A DNA stretch of 5,384 bases from Desulfobacteraceae bacterium (GTDB lineage: Bacteria; Desulfobacterota; DSM-4660; Desulfatiglandales; JALVMZ01): positions 1 to 5,384 of the forward strand of contig JALVMZ010000225.1 in the NCBI GenBank assembly GCA_027032655.1, read 5' to 3'. Below, piece after piece: positions 1 to 5,384 of the stretch. The notes under the pieces were generated by a model. That model saw only the letters and a program-made list of their open reading frames with translations. It made no database searches and was not told the DNA's origin. The position numbers were made by a program, and so were the translations under genes. Numbering within the stretch: the stretch's first letter is position 1; each line of letters begins with the position of its first letter.

Positions 1-295
1 CAATGGCAGATCCCAGTCCCCCCAGTAAGATGCAGAAATACGGATGGTTTATAAGAGAGGTCTTTGATGCAATAATCGCAGTTACATACCCTCCTATACC
101 ATAGAATGCCACATGGCCAAAACTGATATATCCCACATATCCCGCAATAAGATTGAAGCTAAGACAGAGGCATATAAATTTAATCATGAGGAAAAAATAA
201 GTGGTTGTCATAAAACCACTGTGAGGTGCCCATGCAAAAAAACCAATTATAATAACCCATCCTAACAGTTGAACTATCTTTCCCCAATTCCTCAT
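1..295 (-). CDS. LivM-type ABC transporter inner-membrane permease, N-terminal part (3' end off-window)
   Basis: This open frame starts at ATG 295-293 and runs off the left edge without a stop, giving 98 residues. It is one of the two membrane permeases of a branched-chain amino acid/amide-type ABC importer. A first hydrophobic segment lies at about residues 9-23. Residues 46-74 carry the recognisable LivM signature: the NLIAGYVGYISFGHVAFYGI stretch corresponds to the family's NLLxGYxGxxSxGHxxFxGxGAY region. The start is supported by an AAGG ribosome-binding site 7 nt upstream (306-303), inside the end of the livH-like gene, whose TAG stop lies only 4 bp before this ATG; the two genes are therefore probably translationally coupled. 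Family members are usually about 300-350 residues, so roughly two thirds is missing. LivG and LivF ATPase genes are expected beyond the edge. Family assignment is firm; substrate is unknown. Confidence 0.92.
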   Translation of the reverse strand, partial: MRNWGKIVQLLGWVIIIGFFAWAPHSGFMTTTYFFLMIKFICLCLSFNLIAGYVGYISFGHVAFYGIGGYVTAIIASKTSLINHPYFCILLGGLGSAI

Positions 296-299
296 TGAA

Positions 300-1184
300 C
301 TACCTTAGGGTGCCAAGGATACCGCTTGGCTTAAATATCAGTATTAATATCAGAGAGATAAACGCTATAGCCGGTGATACGGCATAGGTTGCGAAAAGTG
401 AAGTGAAGCTCTCCGCAAGCCCCAGGATTAATCCGCCCAGGAATGCCCCGATTGGATTTCCAAGGCCACCCAGAACCACCACTGTAAATGATTTAAGCAA
501 ATAATTAACACCCATGATGGGTGTAACTGGATATGCAAGGGAGATTACCACACCTGACATAAGGGCATATATAACGCCAATACCAAAGGAGACCTGAAAT
601 ATCTTAACAGGGTCAATCCCATTTAACATGACAAATGTCCTGTTTTGAGTAACAGCCCTTATCGCCTTTCCGGTATATGTCTTTTTAAGGAACAGATAAA
701 GCAGAACACCAAGTATCAAGGCACTTATAAAGGCTATTAGTCGGGATGAAGGAATTGCTATATTGCTTATAAAAACAGTGGGCATCAGTGTTGGCACCCC
801 CCTTAAATCAGAACCCCATATATTGAGAGCCCCACCGTAGATGATAATGGAAATACCAAAGGTAAAGAGTAAGCACATCATCTCCATTTCAAGTTCACTG
901 GTAGCGGATTCAATTATCCTGTTTATAAAAAATCTATATATGAGGGCACCTGATACGGCACCCACCACAAGCGCCACAAAGACCCCAAGCATTGGATGCA
1001 AGCCCAATATGTGATACATCCCGTATCCGATGTAGGCCCCGACCATGATGAATGTCCCATGGGCAAGATTTACCACCTTCATAACCCCCCATATAAGGCT
1101 GAGCCCTAAGGCTGCAAGTCCATAAATCCCGCCAATCAGGAGACCATTTATAATGGTCTGAAGTATAGTCTCAAAATCAATCAT
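300..1184 (-). CDS. LivH-type ABC transporter inner-membrane permease
   Basis: A complete 294-residue integral membrane permease of the branched-chain amino acid/amide ABC importer class (LivH family, BPD_transp_2), at the usual family length. The N-terminal signature at residues 22-51 (GLxLIWGVMKVVNLAHGTF followed by GAY) is nearly canonical. Residues 171-192 hold the cytoplasmic TGKAIRAV...NGIDP motif. Residues 235-258 (VVVLGGLGNPIGAFLGG followed by LILGLAE) form the coupling loop that contacts the ATPase. About eight hydrophobic segments are visible. The ATG start at 1184-1182 has a GGGAG ribosome-binding site 7 nt upstream. It follows the binding-protein gene after a 76-bp gap containing a strong intrinsic terminator, so its transcription probably depends on read-through. 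It lies 4 bp before the LivM-type gene. An 8-bp-arm inverted repeat sits in its first codons (1141-1159). Exact substrate (branched-chain amino acid, amide, urea or other) cannot be told from the permease. Confidence 0.95.
   Translation of the reverse strand: MIDFETILQTIINGLLIGGIYGLAALGLSLIWGVMKVVNLAHGTFIMVGAYIGYGMYHILGLHPMLGVFVALVVGAVSGALIYRFFINRIIESATSELEMEMMCLLFTFGISIIIYGGALNIWGSDLRGVPTLMPTVFISNIAIPSSRLIAFISALILGVLLYLFLKKTYTGKAIRAVTQNRTFVMLNGIDPVKIFQVSFGIGVIYALMSGVVISLAYPVTPIMGVNYLLKSFTVVVLGGLGNPIGAFLGGLILGLAESFTSLFATYAVSPAIAFISLILILIFKPSGILGTLR
1141..1159 (-). repeat. Short perfect inverted repeat in the first codons of the livH-like gene
   Basis: AGACCATT (1141-1148) and AATGGTCT (1152-1159) are perfect reverse complements around a 3-nt centre (or 7-bp arms with a 5-nt loop). 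In the mRNA this could fold into a hairpin beginning 25 nt after the A of the start codon. AATGGTC also occurs at 1236-1242 in the terminator stem. The repeat falls in codons for the first membrane segment, so chance and coding constraint remain possible; a regulatory role is only inferred. Confidence 0.4.
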
Positions 1185-1202
1185 GCTCCGGCTCCCATTA
1201 CT

Positions 1203-1244
1203 AAAAAAGGGTCCACTCCTGCCTTAACTGGCAGGAATGGTCCC
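1203..1244 (-). terminator. Intrinsic (Rho-independent) terminator between the binding protein and LivH-type permease genes
   Basis: Read on the minus strand, GGGACCATTCCTGCC (1244-1230), loop AGTTAA (1229-1224) and GGCAGGAGTGGACCC (1223-1209) form a 15-position stem: seven contiguous pairs next to the loop, a U-G wobble, three pairs, one A-A mismatch and three G-C pairs. It is followed directly by TTTTTT (1208-1203). The T-tract is on the minus-strand side only, so it acts on the gene cluster shown here. It begins 16 nt after the binding-protein stop codon and ends 18 nt before the livH-like start, a position suited to partial termination that leaves more binding-protein mRNA than permease mRNA. 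The structure is seen directly; the degree of termination is inferred. Confidence 0.88.
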
Positions 1245-1260
1245 CTATTCTTTAGAAGAA

Positions 1261-2508
1261 TTAACGGGGTCTTGGATAAACAATCTTTCCTACAGCAAGC
1301 TCAGGAGGTCCCACCACCACTTTCTTTCCATCCTGCCATTGGGCAGATACCATACCATGCCCTATCTGGATACCTGTTTTGGGATTAATCTTTTCTCTTC
1401 CATAAAAGGTCATTATATCCATCTTATTAAGGGCATTTCTCACCTTATCTGTGTCAAGGGAACCTGCATTTTCAATTCCCCACTGCAAAACCAGACCTGC
1501 AGCAAATGCCTGGGTGCCTCTAAAATCTGTTGATTTACCCCATCTCTTCTTATACCACTCATTAAACTGCTTGCCTGTCATCCTTGGTCCATACCAGTTG
1601 GAAAACCTGGATGGATCAGGTGCATCAATGGGCTCCCACTGGGATGTGGCAATTGTGTATTGAGCGCCTGCTGGTCCAACAGCAGACCACCATTCCACTG
1701 TGGAAGGGGCTGAACCAAGTGCAAAGAATTTTGTATATACCTTCAATTCTGCTGCCTGTTTTGCAAGCAGTGCCCCATCTTTGAAGTGACAACTGGCAAG
1801 GATTGCATCAGGTTCAAGTCTCTTTACTTTGCTGAGGATTGGAGATAGATCACTGGGCGGGGTTGGATAGACCTCATCAAAAACCACCTTAAAACCCAGT
1901 TGTTTTGCCCATCTCTTTATCCCTTTCCGAATAGATAGATTAAAGGGATTATCCTCTGTAATAAGTGCTACTGTTTTGGCCTTGGGCGTGAGTGATGCGA
2001 GGAGTTCCATGGTGCTCTTGTAATAGTAAGAAGATGGTGTCAGCACTCCTATTACATATCTGTATCCCTGTGACCATATCTTATCCGATGCACCTGAATG
2101 GGAGAACATGAGCTTTCCGTATTTCTCTGTGATCGCAGCCGATGCCAGAGTTAGAGAACTTCCGTATGGGCCGAACAGAAAATGAACCTTATCTTCATTT
2201 ATAAGCTTCTCAGTAAGTTTGATGGTGGTATCCTTGTCACTCTTTGTGTCATACCAGACCACCTTTACAGGAATCTTTTTACCCTCTTCCTTTACATATA
2301 TTCCGCCCTTCTTGTTTACCCATTCAGCCCACAATCTTACACCCTGGAGGTTCCTGGTGCCCAGCACATCATACTTGCCTGTAAGTGATATTGGAAGACC
2401 CACTTTGATATAATCTGTGGAGTATGCGGATGAGCTGAAAAAAGCACAAAAAACAAAAATGGCAGCTGCCATTAATAAAAATAACCTGCCCGATACTTTC
2501 TCTTTCAT
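1261..2508 (-). CDS. Periplasmic substrate-binding protein of a branched-chain amino acid/amide-type ABC importer (Peripla_BP_6)
   Basis: A complete 415-residue periplasmic ligand-binding protein (LivJ/LivK type, COG0683), which captures a small solute and delivers it to the LivH/LivM permeases encoded downstream. A Sec signal peptide is clear: basic residues K2, K4 and R8, hydrophobic core at about 9-24, likely cleavage near SAYS|TD (residue 30). The mature protein opens with the family's IKVGLPISLTGKYDVLG (34-50). Residues 113-145 (FGPYGSSLTLASAAITEKYG through SGASDKIW) match the ligand-site region of the family. The C-terminus (FYGREKINPKTG..., then VVGPPELAVGKIVYPRP) is the typical closing hinge. 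Start ATG 2508-2506 has an AGGAGG ribosome-binding site 7 nt upstream (2521-2516). It probably has its own promoter in the preceding 115-bp spacer and ends just before a terminator. Cys21 lies in the hydrophobic core without a lipobox, so it is probably soluble rather than a lipoprotein. Ligand unknown. Confidence 0.95.
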   Translation of the reverse strand: MKEKVSGRLFLLMAAAIFVFCAFFSSSAYSTDYIKVGLPISLTGKYDVLGTRNLQGVRLWAEWVNKKGGIYVKEEGKKIPVKVVWYDTKSDKDTTIKLTEKLINEDKVHFLFGPYGSSLTLASAAITEKYGKLMFSHSGASDKIWSQGYRYVIGVLTPSSYYYKSTMELLASLTPKAKTVALITEDNPFNLSIRKGIKRWAKQLGFKVVFDEVYPTPPSDLSPILSKVKRLEPDAILASCHFKDGALLAKQAAELKVYTKFFALGSAPSTVEWWSAVGPAGAQYTIATSQWEPIDAPDPSRFSNWYGPRMTGKQFNEWYKKRWGKSTDFRGTQAFAAGLVLQWGIENAGSLDTDKVRNALNKMDIMTFYGREKINPKTGIQIGHGMVSAQWQDGKKVVVGPPELAVGKIVYPRPR

Positions 2509-2542
2509 ATCTCCCCCTCCTTTTTATAAATTATTAATTCCC

Positions 2543-2567
2543 CCTGATATTTTGCTATAATATCAGG
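2543..2567. promoter_or_regulatory. 25-bp inverted repeat, candidate operator upstream of the binding-protein gene
   Basis: CCTGATATT (2543-2551) and AATATCAGG (2559-2567) are perfect 9-bp reverse complements around a 7-bp centre. The repeat is centred about 47 bp upstream of the binding-protein start codon and overlaps the candidate -10 element (2562-2557). That arrangement fits a dimeric repressor site. No T-tract follows on either strand, so it does not look like an intrinsic terminator. In read-through mRNA from the upstream channel gene it could also fold as a hairpin and affect processing. The symmetry is seen; the function is inferred, and I cannot match it to a known regulator. Confidence 0.5.
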
Positions 2568-2587
2568 AAAATATGCATATAAGTCAA
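2557..2587 (-). promoter_or_regulatory. Candidate sigma70-type promoter for the ABC importer genes
   Basis: On the minus strand, TTGACT (2587-2582; five of six matches to TTGACA) is followed after 19 bp by TATTAT (2562-2557; five of six matches to TATAAT). The 19-bp spacing is longer than the preferred 17; a poorer hexamer, GATATT, gives 17. Transcription would begin near 2550, leaving a leader of about 40 nt that ends in the AGGAGG ribosome-binding site. The 115-bp spacer, long compared with the 14-bp and 4-bp gaps elsewhere in the cluster, supports an internal promoter here. AT-rich sequence makes chance matches possible. Confidence 0.45.
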
Positions 2588-2623
2588 AGGAAAAGATTTA
2601 TTTTTATGGGTTTTTCTAAAAAC

Positions 2624-4036
2624 TCAGGGGAGATTAAACTTATATGTGAATTGCACGAACATTCTTTGCGCGTCAGTATCTTCCACATTTTTTCTTACAA
2701 AATCACCAGCCCAGAAATAGGCATAAATGAACTGAAGACTCAGAGATTCAGATACATTTAATTTTAAGTGAAAATCCAGTTCATCCCCCAAATAGGTGTA
2801 AGAGTTTCCCGGCCGGTTTTTATACTTGTAATAGCTCCATGTATCCTGTGATTCATCCATATTAAAATTATGATATGCAATCTTCAAGATAGAGCGTTTT
2901 GTAAGGTTCAGATACAGGCTAATCTGATTATCCACCAGATTACTCCAGGCCATTATATCCATCCTGCCGTAGTGCTCTCCATCAGTGGAACCAAATGGTC
3001 GGACGAATGTCCTGATTATATTATCCGAGGGATCACTATCTCCGCTGGCAAAGACCCTGCCTAATATGAGATTTGGCTTCATTTTCAGGTTCTTAAATCC
3101 GTATCCAACCTTTGCCACATATGCGTATGCTCTTATGTCTTTATCTCCCATTTCCCCAGCTTCTCTGGCATAAGTAATATCAAGATGAAACCCATGGAAG
3201 TCTGATTCAGTAAATCTTGCACCATAATAAATGCTTCGTTCTTCTGGATGCTCCCTGTGGTATAGATTATTTTTCCATGCAAAAAAAGGCTCCAGGGCAC
3301 CACTCTGGAATAATCTTAAATGTGAATACATTCCTATACCCTGATAGGCATGTTTGTGAGTGAGGCTGAACGAATCTGGATCCTTTGTCCTGGTCTGGCC
3401 ATACCAAGCATCAATAAAACTGCTGTTTTTCTTATAGGAAAATCGTGCGGCATCCCATATCCATCCTATGGAATTCCCCCATCCGCCCGGCCCAAAGATT
3501 CGTTTATCGCCATACCATATCTTCTGTCTGCCTATTATTGCTCCAAAGCCATTAAATATGTCCCTGATTTGTATGTTAGCATCATACAGCTCCAGATGCT
3601 CCTCATAGGGGTCCATAACATATTCGACCGCAGTCCCCCTGTTCTTTATAAAATCCTGTTCATCCAGTGACCATCCCCATACCCTTGCATCATACAAATG
3701 AAGAGAATAAGTAATTCTGGTATTCCACTTATACCTGATGCCCACTATAATCCTCTGGACCAGGAGACTGTCATCTGGTTCACCCCTTTTTTTACCCTTA
3801 GAGTCAATGGATTGGTTTCCGTAGGACTTTTTATTAAGACCGTCAAAATATTCAAATCGCTCTCTTATCTGTCCATCAATATTCAGATTTCCAGCTAAAA
3901 GGGTCCCGGGGACAATCACAACCAGGACCCAGACAAGTAAACAGTTCAAAATAAAATGAATACAGAACTTAGCGATAATATTATGTTTTGCATGTGACTT
4001 ATGCACAGGCAAGAAGATTTGATCTTCAGGATTCAC
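2624..4036 (-). CDS. Outer-membrane beta-barrel channel, alginate-export (AlgE-like) family
   Basis: A complete 470-residue protein predicted to form an outer-membrane channel of the Alginate_exp family. A hydrophobic signal segment spans about residues 25-48 (ILNCLLVWVLVVIVPGTLLA), with cleavage likely near residue 49; the preceding n-region of about 24 residues is unusually long. The mature chain is a series of aromatic-rich alternating strands with charged loops. Family hallmarks are residues 169-201 (GRQKIWYGDKRI ... WDAARF) and 329-360 (FASGDSDPSDNIIRTF ... GRMD), with strands at 413-449 and a final strand MFVQFTYKF (459-467) just before the C-terminus, as expected for barrel assembly. 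The GTG start has a strong ribosome-binding site and lies 14 bp after the TauE-type gene, so the two are probably co-transcribed. No alginate biosynthesis genes are visible; family members serve other solutes too, so substrate is left open. Confidence 0.85.
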   Translation of the reverse strand: MNPEDQIFLPVHKSHAKHNIIAKFCIHFILNCLLVWVLVVIVPGTLLAGNLNIDGQIRERFEYFDGLNKKSYGNQSIDSKGKKRGEPDDSLLVQRIIVGIRYKWNTRITYSLHLYDARVWGWSLDEQDFIKNRGTAVEYVMDPYEEHLELYDANIQIRDIFNGFGAIIGRQKIWYGDKRIFGPGGWGNSIGWIWDAARFSYKKNSSFIDAWYGQTRTKDPDSFSLTHKHAYQGIGMYSHLRLFQSGALEPFFAWKNNLYHREHPEERSIYYGARFTESDFHGFHLDITYAREAGEMGDKDIRAYAYVAKVGYGFKNLKMKPNLILGRVFASGDSDPSDNIIRTFVRPFGSTDGEHYGRMDIMAWSNLVDNQISLYLNLTKRSILKIAYHNFNMDESQDTWSYYKYKNRPGNSYTYLGDELDFHLKLNVSESLSLQFIYAYFWAGDFVRKNVEDTDAQRMFVQFTYKFNLP

Positions 4037-4050
4037 CTTTCAATCACCCC
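4037..4050 (-). promoter_or_regulatory. Ribosome-binding site that fixes the GTG start of the outer-membrane channel
   Basis: Directly after the TAA stop of the TauE-type gene the minus strand reads GGGGTGAT (4050-4043), then a 6-nt spacer TGAAAG, then GTG (4036-4034). Including the last bases of the stop, TAAGGGGTGAT aligns with the anti-Shine-Dalgarno complement TAAGGAGGTGAT with one base missing. This supports GTG over the in-frame GTG at codon 11 (4006-4004), which has no such site. Overlap with the stop codon suggests translational coupling. Confidence 0.7.
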
Positions 4051-4803
4051 TTAAAGGTAAAGCTTGAGCAGAAGCTTGACCGCTACCCCCAGTAGCACAA
4101 TACCAAACATCTGTTTTATCCAGCGGGCCTTCATCTTCTCCTTCATGACCTTGGCACCAATCTGAGAAGCTACGATAACTGCTATTGATGTGGCTATCAT
4201 TAATGGCCAGTTAAAGTGCCCCTCTGCAATATGACCCGCAAATCCTGAGAATGAAGAAAAAATAACCACAAATGCACTGGTGGCCGCTGCACGCTTTGTG
4301 GCATACCCCATTGCAATCATCATAGGGACAAAAAGGAATCCTCCTCCCACACCGAGCAGTCCTGCGATAAAACCTATCAGGAATCCTCCAATGGCCATAA
4401 GAGCGGCCCGGATTTTAAATGACATCATTTTTTCCTTATCAGCCTGCCCGGAGGTTAGCAGCATCCTGCCACCTGCAAACACCATGGCAATGGCAAAGAG
4501 GAGTATGAGCGTTCGAGTGGGAACGAGCTTTGTGAAATAAGCGCCAACAGGAGCTCCTATGAATGATGATACAATCAGGGGAATTGAGCCCTTTACATCC
4601 ACCATCTTTGAGCGCAGGTAATAGATGGCTGCTGATAAGGCGGTGATACCATTTAGTAAAAGGCCGGTTGGAATAGCCACAGACTTAAAGTCATAACCAA
4701 ACCAGTGAAACACTGGAATATAGAGCATTGCCCCTCCCAAGCCCAGCATGGAAAAGATAAAGGCTAATACAAGAATTACAGTTGTAACGGCTAAAATAAG
4801 CAT
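4051..4803 (-). CDS. TauE/SafE-family (DUF81) inner-membrane transporter, probable anion exporter
   Basis: A complete 250-residue, highly hydrophobic inner-membrane protein of the TauE/SafE family, at the usual length, with about eight membrane segments. The family's internal duplication is plain: GLGGAMLYIPV at residues 21-31 is repeated as GVGGGFLFVPM at 151-161, and PTG at 45-47 corresponds to ATS at 174-176. A short basic loop (about 118-132) separates the halves. Members have been proposed to export sulfite, sulfoacetate or other small organic or sulfur anions; many are uncharacterised, so the substrate here is open. The ATG start at 4803-4801 has a perfect AGGAGG (4814-4809) 5 nt upstream. 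It follows the FmdE-like gene after 87 bp and is followed by the outer-membrane channel gene after 14 bp, which suggests linked expression with the latter. In this context it may remove an anionic product of a substrate taken up by the neighbouring importer, which is inference. Confidence 0.93.
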   Translation of the reverse strand: MLILAVTTVILVLAFIFSMLGLGGAMLYIPVFHWFGYDFKSVAIPTGLLLNGITALSAAIYYLRSKMVDVKGSIPLIVSSFIGAPVGAYFTKLVPTRTLILLFAIAMVFAGGRMLLTSGQADKEKMMSFKIRAALMAIGGFLIGFIAGLLGVGGGFLFVPMMIAMGYATKRAAATSAFVVIFSSFSGFAGHIAEGHFNWPLMIATSIAVIVASQIGAKVMKEKMKARWIKQMFGIVLLGVAVKLLLKLYL

Positions 4804-4890
4804 TTTATCCTCCTATAAGGGGCCGTTTACCCATCATGGATGAGGGTCCCGCTATTGCGTTATAAAAGTTCAAATATAACCCTGTTGGGT

Positions 4891-5384
4891 TTAATCTTCA
4901 TAGCCTGAACATGGAATGCAAAGGAGCTTTCCATCAGCCCCCACTCGCAATTTGTTAACAAAGGTAAGCTCGCCGCACTTTTCGCATCTTTTTGCATCAA
5001 AGATACCCTTCCCTTTTTTGATTTCTACCTGATGAACCTCTCCTATGTCTAAAAATTCTGACTCCGGGATATTCAAAACTCTCTCCACAAGGGGGTCTCT
5101 TATTTCAGGCTCTATATCCTGAGGTGGGACACCAGCCTTTCTCTTTTGAACAAATGGGGAATTAAGGGCCTTTTCAAAAAAATCAGGCTTTAATGCAACC
5201 CGCACAGCTTTACCAGTTTTTGTGTCTATAAGGGTAAAGGCCATCTTATTATAATAAAGCTTTTCAATATTGGATTTCCCGTAAGTGGCACCGGTCGCAA
5301 CCATTATACCATCGAGGAAGCAGCCAGCAGCATGACCTTTTCCTGTTTCTGATTTTACTATTAGCTCCTTATCCTGTGCCCGTT
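4891..5384 (-). CDS. FmdE-family protein with C-terminal zinc ribbon (5' end off-window)
   Basis: The frame is open from the right edge (first whole codon 5382-5380) to TAA at 4893-4891, giving 163 visible residues. The Met at 5304-5302 is internal, because FmdE homology continues upstream of it. Visible residues 20-26 (GCFLDGI) align with the family's metal-site motif CxxDAIQ, and residues 29-37 (ATGATYGKS) with TGCTFGKGN, followed by the conserved AFTL...TGKAVRV at about 48-62. The C-terminus is a four-cysteine zinc ribbon: CEKC at 133-136 and CIPC at 155-158. The second core cysteine, in TGCT, is alanine here. The family is named after a subunit of molybdenum formylmethanofuran dehydrogenase but is common in anaerobic bacteria lacking that enzyme, where its role is unsettled. 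An N-terminal HGHxxPG-type motif would lie off-window. The family is well supported; function in this locus is unknown. Confidence 0.85.
   Translation of the reverse strand, partial: RAQDKELIVKSETGKGHAAGCFLDGIMVATGATYGKSNIEKLYYNKMAFTLIDTKTGKAVRVALKPDFFEKALNSPFVQKRKAGVPPQDIEPEIRDPLVERVLNIPESEFLDIGEVHQVEIKKGKGIFDAKRCEKCGELTFVNKLRVGADGKLLCIPCSGYED

Noticed and set aside
1237..1533. Plus-strand open frame of 98 codons opposite the binding-protein gene
   Set aside because: It lies antisense to a well-supported gene, has no recognisable domain and is Cys/His/Ser-rich in the way of a shadow frame. The same holds for the other plus-strand frames, including 3350-3670 and 4280-4540.
2440..2508. Binding protein as a lipoprotein through Cys21
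   Set aside because: The residues before the cysteine (VFVFC) do not form a lipobox, and a normal signal-peptidase I site (SAYS|TD) lies further on.
2556..2561. Perfect TATAAT on the plus strand
   Set aside because: It arises from the palindrome, has no -35-like hexamer 16-18 bp upstream and no plus-strand gene follows.
2602..2626. GTTTTT-AG-AAAAAC hairpin just after the stop of the outer-membrane channel gene
   Set aside because: The stem is almost all A-T, the loop is too tight unless a pair is opened, and no U-tract follows on the minus strand, so it is not a convincing terminator.
4878..4891. AACCC-TGTT-GGGTT hairpin at the stop codon of the FmdE-like gene
   Set aside because: Only five pairs, followed by a broken ATATTTG tract instead of a run of U's; at best a weak terminator. 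The rest of the 87-bp spacer (4804-4890) shows no promoter with both hexamers at proper spacing, so linkage to the TauE-type gene stays open.
5302..5304. Met codon as the start of the FmdE-like gene
   Set aside because: The frame stays open to the window edge and the upstream residues (GCFLDGI) match the family motif, so the true start is off-window.

Overview
The window shows six genes, all on the minus strand, so transcription runs from the right edge to the left edge. The set includes an outer-membrane beta-barrel protein with an export signal, which points to a Gram-negative bacterium. An FmdE-family protein (named after a formylmethanofuran dehydrogenase subunit) is typical of anaerobes such as Desulfobacterota, Nitrospirota and methanogens. 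Together with the AT-leaning composition and frequent ATA (Ile) and AGG/AGA (Arg) codons, this suggests an anaerobic, possibly sulfur-metabolising bacterium. That placement is inference; the window has no phylogenetic marker.

Layout in transcription order (right to left): the C-terminal part of an FmdE-like zinc-ribbon protein, cut by the right edge (5384-4891); an 87-bp spacer; a TauE/SafE-family membrane exporter (4803-4051); 14 bp later a GTG-started outer-membrane channel of the alginate-export (AlgE-like) family (4036-2624); a 115-bp spacer with a candidate sigma70 promoter whose -10 lies inside a 25-bp inverted repeat; a periplasmic substrate-binding protein of the branched-chain amino acid/amide (LivJ/LivK, Peripla_BP_6) type (2508-1261); a 76-bp spacer holding a strong intrinsic terminator hairpin with six U's; a LivH-type permease (1184-300); and, 4 bp later, the N-terminal 98 residues of a LivM-type permease cut by the left edge (295-1).

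The left half is the start of a standard ABC importer operon of the hydrophobic amino acid/amide class (SBP-LivH-LivM, with LivG/LivF ATPases expected off-window). The intercistronic terminator probably sets a high ratio of binding protein to permease. The right half adds an outer-membrane channel and an inner-membrane anion exporter in close, probably co-transcribed order. A reasonable but unproven reading is one envelope-spanning transport locus for a small organic solute: outer-membrane channel, periplasmic binding protein and ABC permeases for entry, TauE-type protein for efflux of an anionic product. The substrate cannot be read from the sequence. No RNA gene, CRISPR array, insertion sequence or other mobile element was seen.
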